From the NCBI RefSeq assembly GCF_004027225.2, contig NC_046358.1, forward strand, positions 6,789,284 through 6,853,283: a stretch of 64,000 nucleotides of DNA, read 5' to 3'. Numbering within the stretch: position 1 is the first letter of the stretch; every line of letters begins with the position of its first letter. The notes beneath the pieces are model-generated. The model saw nothing but the letters and a program-made list of their open reading frames with translations, was not told the DNA's origin and ran no database searches. Positions 53,526 through 64,000 of this stretch are shown here, piece by piece. Source of the stretch: Strigops habroptila. Its lineage: Eukaryota; Chordata; Aves; Psittaciformes; Psittacidae. Position numbers and translations under genes: made by a program.

Positions 53526-54927
53526 ACAATGCCTGACAGAAAATAGGAGCAGCTTTTGACATGCTGATAGTACAGTCAATTCCTCATCTAGAAGGAGGAA
53601 ATGAGCCAACTGAAACAGCAAGAGAATACTGAAACTCAGTTTTATATTTCACTGTGGTGATGACCTGCCCTTTTTATCACCCTGAACAGCCTGGGAGACT
53701 TGGTAGGCAGACCTAGTAGGCATTTTGAATTAATTTGAACTTTCTCAGACCAAAAGTTTTCCCTTTAGGTATGTTCCATTATAGTAACCAAGCCCTAAGA
53801 TTATCAAGGCCAAGTCTAATACACTGGGGCACAGACTCACAGCAAGTTAGAGAAGAACACAGCATTTGCAGCTATAACTATGTAGGACAGAGAATGTACA
53901 ACTTCCTGTGCAACAGCTGAGTTTGGCAAGGAGAAGACCTATGAACCAAAGACCATTGAATTAATCTCTCCTACACTTCAAACAAAATGAAAACCTTATA
54001 GGCTAAGTCATCACATAGGATTTTAATAGTCAGAGTTCCTTTTATCATGGGAAACATCTGCAGGCAAGAGAAGAAATAAAGAAAAGCTGCTGCTGTTCTG
54101 CTGCCAAATGGCCTTTTGGTGCCAGGCCCCATCTGGTAGACACCAGCAGAGGAATGGGAATGTGCCTCCACCCTCTTCTCCAGGGGAAGAAGATTCCCTT
54201 TGGGAGAGTGAGGGCTTCTCCTGATCCAGCAAATTTAGCCAAGGTGCTTCTAAACAGGTAAGTTCAATTTCTTTAACTGCCTTGCTCACTCCTGTGCACC
54301 ACTATTCTGACAGGAAAGTTCTTTGGGTCACTGCTTGCATTCCGTACTGAGGAGCAGCACTCCAACTTACCCCTGTCAATCCGTAGGTTGCACTTTAAGA
54401 TTGAAATTTCCTCTTCTTCTTTTCCCATTGACCAACTCAATAGCAAAGACAAAATCAAATGAATCCTTTTATTTAAGTTCTCTTTTCTGTTTGTCTCAAT
54501 TCCCTGCTTTATGCCTTCAGTATCTGGAATTTACATGTGGTCTCTAATACAGTTGCTGGACAGGCACAAAGTTTGGCTCCCAAGTTTTAGTCAGTTATCT
54601 TTCTGATGTTCTTTACCATTAAAAAAACCCCAAAAGCTCAAGAGGGGAAACCTCAATTTTCTTCTCTTAAAGTTAGCTTTGTTCAGATATTAATGAGGTT
54701 TACTTCCTTGAATAGATCAGTCAGCTTCCTAATTTAATTGTGAGGGTCTTTACAGTGTGGACTTATCTATTAAACTGGAATGAATGCAAAATGTAATTGA
54801 AACCCATGTGATTAACAAGATGACTCACAGGAACCAGTGGTACCTAGAACTACGCTAGGTAACTCTCTTAAAAACACTGTAGGACATTCACTTCTGAAGC
54901 CATGCAAACACTGGCAGAAGTGCTGGC
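53526..54927. other. Gene-free intergenic stretch
   Basis: Unique-looking sequence between two CR1 elements. No J-domain or other recognisable exon was seen on either strand. Confidence 0.4.
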
Positions 54928-55222
54928 TGGGGACTTTTTACAAGACATGTAGTGTTAGGACAAGGGCTAGTGGCTTTAAACTGAAAGAGGAGAGATTTAG
55001 ATTAGCTATTAGAAAGAAGTTCTTCCCTGTGAGGGTGCTGAGGCGCTGGCACAGGGTGCCCGGAAAAGCTGTGGCTGCCCCATCCCTGGCAGTGTTCAAG
55101 GCCAGGTTGGACACAGGGGCTTGGAGCAACCTGCTCTAGTGGAAGGTGTCCCTGCCTGTGTCAGGGGGTTGGAACTGGGTGAGCTTTAAGGTCCCTTCCA
55201 ACCCAAACCATTGAATGTTTCA
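54928..55222 (+). mobile_element. CR1 3' fragment upstream of the ZFYVE19 promoter
   Basis: Plus-sense CR1: GGGGACTTTTTACAAGACAT, TTAAACTGAAAGAGGAGAGA, GTGGCTGCCCCATCCCTGGC, GGTTGGACACAGGGGCTTGG, AAGGTCCCTTCCAACCCAAA. It ends about 160 bp short of the CpG island. Confidence 0.9.
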
Positions 55223-55348
55223 ATAACTGGAGTTTTGTGGTTCAGCTGATCTCATGCTCCTTGAACCAGCATCTCACCACGGTTTAAGACAAACAGGAGG
55301 AGTCACTTGAGCACAACCTTGTCAGAGTTACAAAATACACTCTTCTTT

Positions 55349-55354
55349 TTTATT
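55349..55354 (-). terminator. Minus-strand AATAAA downstream of the divergent ORF
   Basis: The plus strand reads TTTATT. If a divergent transcript leaves the ZFYVE19 CpG island, this would end it within about 250 bp of its start. Confidence 0.3.
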
Positions 55355-55379
55355 GTGCCGTATTAACACCCAACAACAG

Positions 55380-55445
55380 CTAATGGGCAAGAACGCAACG
55401 CTCTACCCATCGCAGGGCGTCCAGGACGCACCAGTCCGCGGCCAT
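55380..55445 (-). CDS. Very short divergent ORF (21 residues), doubtful
   Basis: On the minus strand, diverging from ZFYVE19, an ATG in good context (GAGGATGGCC) opens a 21-codon frame (MAADWCVLDALRW...) that closes at TAG. An AATAAA polyadenylation hexamer follows only 26 bp after the stop, and sequence remains CpG-rich through the ORF. This may be a short divergent transcript or the first exon of a longer gene (a GT follows CTGCGATGG). I do not recognise the peptide and think it more likely non-coding. Confidence 0.2.
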   Translation of the reverse strand: MAADWCVLDALRWVERCVLAH

Positions 55446-55789
55446 CCTCCTCACCACCACCTCAGCCCCGCCGCCGGCGCGCTGCCTGCCGGGAAACGGA
55501 GTGTTCCCGGGCTGACACCGCCCCGCGCCTCGCTACCGGAGAGCGGCACCAGACTACAGGTACCACAATGCACCGCGGCGTCCGGGAGCGCGCAGTGCGG
55601 ACCCTGGGTAGTGTAGTTTATTCGCGGGGAGCCGGCGGCCGTCTGGAAGCTGGTGGCCGGCTACAAGAACTACAACTTCCGTCGGGCTGTGCGGCGCCGC
55701 GGGGTCGTGAAGGGCGGTGTGGCGGCCTCCGGGTTACTGGCTATGGAGCTTGGCATAGCGGGGCCGTAGCGCGGTGCCTGAGCTCCGCC
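55400..55789. promoter_or_regulatory. CpG island promoter of ZFYVE19 with three ZNF143/SBS-like motifs
   Basis: CpG-dense DNA precedes the ZFYVE19 start codon. It contains three copies of the ACTACA-led motif recognised by ZNF143 (consensus about ACTACAATTCCCAGCATGC): ACTACAGGTACCACAATGCA at 55,553 (plus), ACTACACTACCCAGGGTCC at 55,617-55,599 (minus), and ACTACAACTTCCG at 55,669 (plus), the last overlapping an ETS core. No TATA box is evident. This is a typical housekeeping, possibly bidirectional, promoter. Confidence 0.75.
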
Positions 55790-58700
55790 ATGGATAGCCG
55801 GTGCTATGGGTGTGCGTCCAAGTTCTCTGTCTTCAAGAAAGAGGCAAGTCCGGCTGAGGGGGGGGGGGGTCAGGGCCGGCTGGTCCCTCGGGGGCCAGCC
55901 CTGTAGTGCGAGGATCTGTAAGGGGAGCTGCCTTGCTCGGCGCCGAGGGACGCTTCCCTAGCAGCTTGCTTCCTGAGCGCCCGTGTGCCTGGTTCAGTAT
56001 GTCTTTAAATAGAGGTGGTTGATGCAAAAATAAAAATAGCCATTGAATATCATACATCTGGTCCGATTTTTGGTCATTGTCACAGAGAATTCCTCCCTTC
56101 ACACACACTTCGTTATATCATGGGATGGCATGGTGTCTGTGCTTCCAGCAGGAGTTATGTGCTGGTGCTTGAGGGCTCTGGAGAGTCTCTATATCTTCAG
56201 AAGCAGCTGGTGATAAAGTTCTCTTAAAAAATCAGCATTATTTTTAGTGCACGTTGGCATGGGCGCTGTTCCTGCATGCAGCCAGCCAGGGCAATGGGCT
56301 GTGTTGGTGACTGGGTGATGAGGCCTTCTGCTGCCCCTCTCTTGTGTCTCCACAGTGTGGATGCAAGAACTGCGGACGATCGTTCTGCTCAAGCTGCCTT
56401 AGCTTCAGTGCTGTTGTTCCCCGCTGTGGAAGCGCTCAGAAGAAGGTGTGCAAGCAGTGTCATGAAAAACTAACTGGGTAAGACGGGAGTGTTTCTTCAC
56501 CCAAAGACAGCGTCCCGCTTTCCTTCTTCATTTTGCCATCCCAATGGTGTGTTGCAGATTTCTGCGTGAGAGCTGTGCCTTGCACTTGGGCATGCACATT
56601 GCTTGTACCCTGGAGTTTCAAGCCAGGCCATTACTGAACTGCTTTACACAAGCTGTGCAGTCCAAAGATAGGAATTGGGATTTACGGCTGCTGTCTATGG
56701 TGACAGAGTAGTCTGAAAGATCCAGGTTTAAATCTTTATGGATGGGCACTGAATGCGTGTGGATATCTTAGCTGGACAAAATCAAATTAAGCCCCAACAT
56801 ATTTTTGCCCAGAAATTTACACGCCTTTGAAAGCACTGTCAGGTTTTTTCAGGTCTGTAGTAGTTGAATGGCCTGACGATAAGAAGTTCAAAGTGTTATT
56901 ACCTCAGTGGGCAAACAGTGACACAGATCCTCATTGATGAAGGGTCTCTGCTTTATGTGTAGCCTGAGCACTTATGTTTTGTAGCATAAAATCACTTTGC
57001 CTTTAAAAGAAAAAAAATCTGCAAACGTAACCTGTAGATTACCTGTTGAAAGCAAAAAATGTAACTCAGTAGCAGTTCAGTAGCAGCATGGGTTATGCAT
57101 GTGAACAAGTACTACAAGAGCACAAGTGTACACCAGAACCCCTCTTAAGCAATTCTTCTGTGTCTTCTTCTTTCTCTTGCATTTCTCTTATCTCCTTTCC
57201 CCACTTCTCTTCTGTAGCAAGGAATTTTCACCAGCAAGTGGGGAATTTTCTGGCTCTGCAGGTGTCTAAAGGAGAAGAGCCTCTCATTAGCAAAGGTTTT
57301 CATTTCAGAAGTGATGGTTCATGAAAACAGTGTGAGCTGTTCATGGTGAAAATACAGTATTCAGCCATCCGGTTTTGAAATCTTCTAATTTCCCTTAACG
57401 ATTCCAACGCCACTAAGAAAACAGGGCAGCCCTTATCCATGTTTCTTTTGGGGTTTTTTCCTCATCTGTTTAATATCCGTACTACAGAGTTACAGAGGAA
57501 GAAAAACCCTTCCTGTCTGGATAGCAGGTAGATAATACATGTAGGCTGCAGCTCTGTAAGCTGCATGTATTATTGTTCTTCATGCAAATAGCTTTCAGAA
57601 CTGAAACCTTAGAACTGGAAAGTGGTCCAACAATGTTGCATTTGTTTATTACTCCACAGGCTTTGGCACAGCACAGATGTATTTGTAGCTGTGCCTTCTA
57701 AGAATGAATATAATATGCTAACTACCTTACATAAGTTTATAGTTCTGCAACTCAACTTGAATAGGGCAACATAGAAGATGATTGATAGTTACACAAGATG
57801 TGTTTGTGGTGTGCAGTGTTCAAGTGTGCTAGAAGATGTCGTTATGATACTTGTCCATTATATAATTCGGTGTTTGTTGCATGCCACAGCTCCTTTCGGA
57901 GTGTACTGCTGCATGGAAGCTAATTACACTGGGAGTCTGACCTAACTGCTCTCTATTTGCTGTCTGAACTGGGAGGTGCAGGCTGTAGGAGGCAAGGGTA
58001 TTCAGCCCCACCTCCTTTGGGTCACTGATGACCATATTAAATCACACTTTGTCCAGATGCAAAACAACTGGACCAAAGGACTAGAAATAAAGTCCCCTGC
58101 TGTCCCAGGTTGATATTATCTTAATCCTTTCCATAAGCTGATCGCTCTCTATATTAATGAGGTTATGAAAGGGGCTGTACCAGGAGCTCTAGACACATAC
58201 ACTGATTCCTCTTGAGTTGAGAGACTGGGTGATTGAGTCATTGCCAGTATCTTTAGTTCAGAGAAATTGTTGGTTTTGTCTTCCAGAGAGGGATCTCAAA
58301 GCAGTTCAGCAAAATGGTCACCACCAGAAAACTACAAAAAGTGAGTTGCACTGTTACACTTGCCAACCAGACGTTTGTTTCTGCTGCATAGTAGCCTCTC
58401 AGGCTCTTGCTCCTCCTCCCCTATAGATACCAGGAAAAGTGGGGGTTGTGGTGTGGGTATTTGCTTGTTCAGAATTAGGTTAAGGATGGGGCTTTTGCTT
58501 TTCATTTGTATGTTTGGGGGTGTGGGATGTGTGCTCATTTCAGACTCCTGAACAGCCACTACCTGTGACTGACTGGGCTTGGAAACAGGAAACTGGTGGT
58601 GAATTGTTCCTTGTCTCCTTGGAAATGGTGCCAGGTGTGCTGCTCCTGTGAGCTTGGGTTTTCCTTACTCTTGGGAGCACCTCCATTGTGCCATTATGGG

Positions 58701-61700
58701 AGAGCCTGGTACAGGAGGGAATGGTTTCTATTGTACAGTGACAGTCTTCAAATGTCCTGTTGGGTTCACAGAGGGTGTTTTCATATCTCGGAGTTTAAAC
58801 CCCTATTGTCAATTGTCATGTCTTTTTTCCATCCTTGTCACAGGCGTGTGGCAGCTTTTGAGGCTAAGCAAAACCAACTGAAAGAACAACAGAAGGCAGC
58901 TGGTGTAAAAACCCCGGGTCGAGCAGGCTCCAGATACCAGGGGCTCTCCAAAGAGGATAGAGCTATTGCAGAGAGACTGGAGAAGCTCAGGGAGGAAAGG
59001 AGACCAAGTGAGTTTTGGAAGAAACCAGAGATACCTTGGGTGGGAACACTGCTACTTGGGAAACATAGAACCTGGAGGGAGAGGGAAGGCCTTTTTAGGG
59101 AATTGAAGGATTAAAATTGGACAGAGCATCCAAGTCCTGCTGCCACGATGGCCAGATTCTATATGATCTTAGTGTTCCAGTTTATTTTTTCTTCTTGAGG
59201 TTTCCCTTGAAACTACTTCTCTGTTTTGGGGGAGTCTCTTACCTGTAAAATCACCTTCTCAGTTTCCATTTTTTGGGTTAAAAGCCTGGGTCAAGCTCAA
59301 TAGGAGCAGAGGGAAATGAGAGGTTTTGGCTAAACTATTTTGCAGGAAGTTTCTTGTGGAATATTGTCCTGGGCGACAGCAGTGCCAGTCTCTGGGATTA
59401 TGTTCTGGCCAGCCTTGCCTCACAGAAGAAAAAGGGCTCTCATCCCATCCACAGCTGTCAGGTTCTGGGCAGCCTTGTGGTGCTTGTGGGTGAATGAACT
59501 ATTTTTAAAATGATATGTCATCTCTGAACAGAAAAGAACACACTGCAGAGTGGTTACCTGATTGTCATAGAATTATTTAGCTTGGAAAAGACCTTTAAGA
59601 TCATCAAGTCCAACCATAAACCTAACACCAACACGTAAGTCCACCATTAAACCACGTCCCTAAGCACCACATATACACGTCTTTTAAATACCTCCAGGGA
59701 TGGTGACTCGACCACTTCCCTGGGCAGCCTGTTCTAATGCTTAATAACACTTATAATGAAGACATTTTTCCTAATACCCAATCTAAACCTCCCCGGTGCA
59801 ACTTGAGGAAATTTCCTCTTATCCAATTACGTGGCAGGGGAGGGTTTCAGCCTGATATGCCTGGGATTACATTAAGAGATGTGGGAGCAGTGGGCTGTAC
59901 CACCTAAATGACACTTATTTCTATGACTGTCCCTAGTATCCTGAGTCAGCTGATTGCCAAATGACATTACCCTAATGCTTGTCTTATGGCCAGGAGATAA
60001 ACTGTGAAGGAGGTAGGGACTTGGAAGAAAAGGATAGCAGTTAGCATAAGGGCAGTCTCCAAGTCACTGCAGTATGACCCCTCATTCATGTCAGGAGCTG
60101 AAGGAGGGTTTCGCTCAGGTGTTCAGAGTCTGATTACAGAAAGAAATACAGCCTTAAGAAAAAAAAATGAAGCCTTTTGTTTTCAATAACAGAATAATCT
60201 CCTCCCTTGGGTTATTCTGAATTGCAGAGTCCATCCCTACTCAGGCTGAGATCGAAGCTAGGCTGGCTGCCCTGAAGGAGGACTGCCGGCGACCTGTGCC
60301 ATCCACACAGGAAATGGAGGATCGGTTGGCTGTCCTGCAGGGGAGAGATCCTCCTTCCCAGGCTCCCAGACCTGTAAGCTCCCTCAGCTCTTTAGCCAGC
60401 AGTGTATTCTGAGCTGACACAGTAACTGGTGTCCCAGCATGTTGGCCATTCTTCCTTCTTCACCTTTATGTCCAGGTGACTTCCTTCAGAAATCTCTACA
60501 TTTCCTGTTTGTGTCATTGCTCCAGAAGGAAATGGCCAGTCTTTACCAGTTCACTGCTTCCATTTGAATGCAGTATGTTCCTTTATGTCAAATGTAGTTC
60601 ATGTGTTTATTTTTCACAATAGATGCTGGTTTTTCCTCTCAACCCATTTGTATAGCTAAGTGGGCCGATATTTTTTCAGAGCTGTTCATGTGTGTTTGGG
60701 GCTTATCAGCCCCTTCTAATTATACCTTGTAGTTGTTACTGCATCCCAGCTGGGCAAAATCTTGCTAATTATTCCAGAAATGGAAGCACGGAGTGGTTAG
60801 TCTGAGATTGCAAAGAAATGACTTGATATATGCCTTCAAAGCCTATATGAATGATCTTTTCCCTGAGAAATCATTTCCTTATGCTCCTTTTTCAGCAGTG
60901 CTGTACACTCAGCTGTTACCATAGGCCTCATTGAGGCTGCTGGCTGGCACTGTTATGAATATCACTTTATTTACACTGGAGGCAGTGGTTAACATTGGAG
61001 GACCCAGCAGCCGGTACTCCTGTACATTCAGCACCCCTTTTCCTTGCTTGGGTGACCACTTTTAGGGTTGTGCACGTTCAGCATCGCTGAGAATGAAGCC
61101 TTGAAAGTCTTACACCAGATAACCGAAAGCTGAGACTCTCAAGATCAGTGGGTGCATCTTTTTATGCATCACCTGGGGTGATCTTGATTACCAAACTTTT
61201 CCTTTGATTGAGTATGCCACATCCCTCTTATTTTCCTTTTCCCATGCCCTCCTTGTTTCTTAGGTATATCAACCTCCTGATACCAGAAGTCTGGTCCAGC
61301 AGACAGATGACCTGTTAACTCAGCTGTCTGAGGAAGTTGCCATTGATGAGCATTACAGACCAAGAGTCCAGCCTCAAGGTACCTATTTTGGCTTCCAAAG
61401 ACCTGTTTCTGTCGAACAACTTATGTGCTGTAGTGAGAAGGGAATATGTGCCTCCCTATCTAGCTTACAGGTGGGTGTCCAGATCAACTCCCAAATTGAT
61501 CAAAAGGAGCCATCTGACTCAGACCTGGGTCTTATTTTGCTTGGAGATGGTTCGTTCTTCTCAGGGTGGTATTATTCAGATTGCTCCTCTCTGTTTCTCT
61601 AAGGAGACCCTTCACTGGGGAGGAGCTGTTTCTGCTCCTAACACACCTGTGCTCTGTTGCAAAACCTGGGAATCTGGGATACCACCATCTTCCTAGCTGC

Positions 61701-63513
61701 AGTGTTTTCTCTGTAATCTCACTGTAATACACAGATTACCTCACTTCTTTTCACGTACAGTGCAGATCCTACTGTGGAATACCTTCTCCCATTATTACCC
61801 AGATTAATGGAGAGCATCAAGCTGCTCTCTTACCATTGCTTTTGTTGTGTTGTCTGTGCCCAAGGAGCATTGCAGCTGAGTCACCAGCACATTCTGTGTG
61901 TCTGTTTACAGCTGTTAGTAGCCAAAGTTTGAATGATCTCAATCGGGAAAGTGGAGACTCTGTTTGCCCTGCAAATCTGGACCCAAAACAGCTAGAGGAA
62001 GAGAAGAATAAACTTCTGGCAGAAGCTGCTGCTGAGCTGAAGGAAGAGAACACCAGGCAGGAAAAAATCCTACAAGTTGCCAAGAGACTGGCAGCACTCA
62101 AAGGCGAGGACCCAGAGAAAGGTGGGTAGCAGACAAGAATACAGTGTCAAGAGAAGCACCAAGTTCCTGTGATACAGTCATTTCTTTTCTGAGAGGTGTT
62201 TATCCATTTAATTCCTCTGTTTTACAAGAAACAGACTGAGATTTCGTTCTATCTGTAAAATTACACAGGTTGGTTCATCATGAAATCAGTAGAAAAGATC
62301 TTAGTTGAGGGTAAAGGCTGGAGCTGTAAGGTCAGACTGCTTTGTCTTGCACCTTTCTTTGAGATAATTCTAGCATGCTCTGGTGAGGTTAACAAAGCTT
62401 TTTAAAGCAAACCTCTGGTTTTGGTGAGGATTATTTTTCCTTCCCTCTTCCACTGTTAAAAACAAACAGTAAAGCTCCTTTTGAGGAGACCCCATCTGAA
62501 AGTGTCTGTCTGTGCCAGATGCAGAATGTCAAAACCAGCTCGCACCACAAAGGATTGACTCTGGTTCATAAGTGGGTACAAAGTTTGAGGCAGGTGTGGG
62601 TTACAGTCTCCTGTGTTTTACTCCTACAGTTACACTGGAAACCTATAAATTCCCTGACAGTGATGAGGAAGTGGGTGAGGAGGAAGCCATTCACAGAGTG
62701 CTGAAACAGGTCAGAAGTGGCAGCTGTGGCCTTGTTTATCTTCCTCAATTACTCCCAGTGTGTATGTTACCTGGTGAGCATGCAAAGGGTGTGTTTCTGT
62801 TCCTGGGCAGAGTTTCGTTCCTTCTCCTCCTAGTGCTTTTCCAATATACTAACTCTCATGAGCCATTCAGCTACAGGTGATTGACAACATTACTTCTTGT
62901 CTGTCAGATTGTGTTTCTCATTCATGCTTAGCACCTCTTGTGGTGTGTGTCTCCTCTCCAGCCCCAGTCTACCGGTACTTCCTTACTTCTTGTTTCATCA
63001 TCTTCACCACCCAGCTAGAACATGGGTGATGAGATGTGTGCTGCTTAGCTGGTTATGCCTAGGTTTGTCTCTAAAATGTCTATGAATTGTCCTGCAGGCA
63101 GACATGAGCTTTCTGTGCTTAAGTTTCTGCCTGATTACAGACCACATGTGCGTGATTAGCATGATGTTAAGGATCTGCTGCTAGCTGCACTGCAAAGCAG
63201 ACTGTGTTAGCTGAAAGCCCCTGCTGTTACATTGGCTGTTCACAAGGTACACACAGTGTTGAGTGCAGACAGATGTATTCTCTTGTAATCAACTAATCTC
63301 TTGTTACTGCATGAGGGCGAGGAGAAGGGCAGGAGGTTTTAGAGCCTAGAATGAGATTCCTAACTGTGTTTGAAACAAGAGGCTTCTTTCTATTGTTACC
63401 AGCTCACAGAGGAAGCAGCCCTGGATGAAGCAAGTGGATTCAACATTCCTCCAGATCAGACCACCCAGCCAGGACCCTTGCAACAGAACCTGCACAAGAA
63501 AGCAAAGCAAAAG
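55790..63513 (+). CDS. ZFYVE19: ZFYVE19/ANCHR, abscission checkpoint regulator (3' end beyond window)
   Basis: Nine exons join in frame to 352 residues: 55790-55843, 56356-56477, 58287-58340, 58844-59007, 60228-60373, 61264-61378, 61912-62121, 62630-62709 and 63403-63513; the frame continues past a donor at 63,514. Residues 1-58 are the FYVE-type zinc finger (CYGC at 5-8, GCKNCGR at 20-26, CSSC at 29-32, CKQC at 50-53). Blocks such as [36 protein letters not shown] and [10 protein letters not shown] follow the human protein closely from memory. ANCHR binds PI3P and, through MIT-interacting motifs, VPS4; with CHMP4C it retains VPS4 at the midbody until Aurora B activity falls (NoCut checkpoint). 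The C-terminal B-box-like zinc region is off-window. The start at 55,790 (CCGCCATGG) matches the human MESRCYGC start; an in-frame ATG at 55,568 could add 74 residues. Intron 1 has a GC donor. Confidence 0.96.
55844..56355 (+). other. ZFYVE19: ZFYVE19 intron 1, GC-AG type
   Basis: Exon 1 ends AAGAAAGAG and the intron begins GCAAGT; it ends CTCCACAG. Apart from the T-to-C change at position 2 the donor is a perfect match to consensus, as is usual for GC-AG introns. The next GT, in CAAGTCC, would shift the frame and break the zinc finger. A 12-base G run lies at 55,858-55,869. Confidence 0.85.
56478..58286 (+). other. ZFYVE19: ZFYVE19 intron 2
   Basis: About 1.8 kb, GT-AG, with no repeat family or additional exon recognised. 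A frame at 57,088-57,324 is open but is not supported by phase or homology. Confidence 0.75.
59565..59829 (-). mobile_element. CR1 3' fragment in ZFYVE19 intron 4, diverged
   Basis: Reverse complement of a CR1 3' end: TCATAGAATTATTTAGCTTG, AAGATCATCAAGTCCAACC, AAATACCTCCAGGGATGGTG, ACCACTTCCCTGGGCAGCCT. It looks like a different, more diverged subfamily than the CR1s at 20.1 kb and 55.0 kb (an ACCATTAAACC insertion is typical of it). Confidence 0.85.
60374..63402 (+). other. ZFYVE19: ZFYVE19 introns 5-8
   Basis: The spaces between exons 5 and 9 (60,374-61,263; 61,379-61,911; 62,122-62,629; 62,710-63,402) are GT-AG introns with no recognised repeats or extra exons. Confidence 0.75.
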
Positions 63514-64000
63514 GTCAGTGAGCTGGTCAGGATCTCCTGAAATGACACGTTCCAGGGTCTCAGGAGTTCTTACAGTTCTGCGGCAAAAGTTTGTTTGATG
63601 CAGAAGGAAAAAGCAACCAGCTTCTCCAGAGCAGACAAGCAGAGAGGCTTCTGCGAGGCTGACAAGCCCTGAGCACAGCTGTGAGTCATCCTTGTACTTC
63701 TAAAAGGAATTGCTCCCTGGAATACAATTCCTTTCAGGCTGTCTTTCTGTCGAATGGGATGGTGTCCTCTATACCCAGAGAAGTTAGCATAGACTTTGCA
63801 GGATGGATATTAGAGAAGGGGGTTTTAACTCACCAGTATGATTAGACCAAGAAGGCCACAGTCTAGACCCCTACACCCTGAACCAGGGTAAGTGGGAGGT
63901 TTGAAAGTCCTTTTAGCATCTGCAGAATAGAACCTCTAGATAGTAATCAACTGTCTGTTTTCTCATATAACATCAGAGGAAGGAATTAGTAACAAGATAC
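63514..64000 (+). other. ZFYVE19: ZFYVE19 intron 9, running off the window
   Basis: Begins GTCAGT after AAG at 63,511-63,513. No further exon is visible before the edge; the C-terminal part expected of ANCHR lies beyond it. Confidence 0.8.

Noticed and set aside
52869-53562. Several ORFs on both strands
   Set aside because: All lie within a truncated CR1; they are remnants or antisense of its reverse-transcriptase region.
1-64000. tRNA, rRNA, CRISPR arrays and bacterial-type operons
   Set aside because: No cloverleaf-like tRNA text with A/B boxes, no rRNA segments and no spaced direct repeats were seen; the DNA is clearly vertebrate.

Overview
The window looks like nuclear DNA from a bird. 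Eight CR1-type LINE pieces, in both orientations, carry the avian CR1 3' tail. There is a solo LTR and a second high-copy LTR-like repeat of a kind I associate with neoavian genomes. Intergenic and intronic DNA is AT-rich, with three sharp GC/CpG-rich patches. The species cannot be fixed from sequence alone.

Layout. (1) Positions 1-19,000 are mostly non-coding: a solo LTR (1623-2151), a CR1 nested inside another CR1 (3716-4486), a small CpG-rich patch with a CR1 beside it (5214-6249), and one plausible coding exon on the minus strand (9257-9349). (2) Positions 19,180-19,760 are a CpG island with a YY1-type element, probably the promoter and first exon of a minus-strand gene that I could not identify. 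(3) Positions 20,922-22,205 are an LTR-like repeat in which a 48-bp unit has expanded to seven copies. (4) Positions 22,206-36,941 show no gene. (5) Positions 36,942-49,826 hold a complete 11-exon plus-strand gene for a secreted astacin metalloprotease of hatching-enzyme architecture (signal peptide, short pro-segment, astacin domain, two CUB domains; 476 residues). (6) Positions 49,921-55,379 are intergenic with two CR1s. (7) Positions 55,380-55,790 are a CpG island with three ZNF143/SBS-like motifs. (8) From 55,790 to the right edge runs ZFYVE19 (ANCHR), nine exons visible (352 residues), with the 3' end outside the window.

The two recognised genes do unrelated jobs. The astacin protease is expected to be secreted and tissue-restricted. 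ZFYVE19 is a housekeeping regulator of cytokinetic abscission. No operon-like or systemic link is implied. The observations most worth a second look are the GC-AG first intron of ZFYVE19, an extra cysteine in its FYVE region, the furin-like activation site and possible decayed pro-domain exon of the astacin gene, the apparent absence of DNAJC17 beside ZFYVE19, the 48-bp VNTR, and the unassigned minus-strand gene at 19.7-9.3 kb. I found no convincing evidence of a wholly new biological system.
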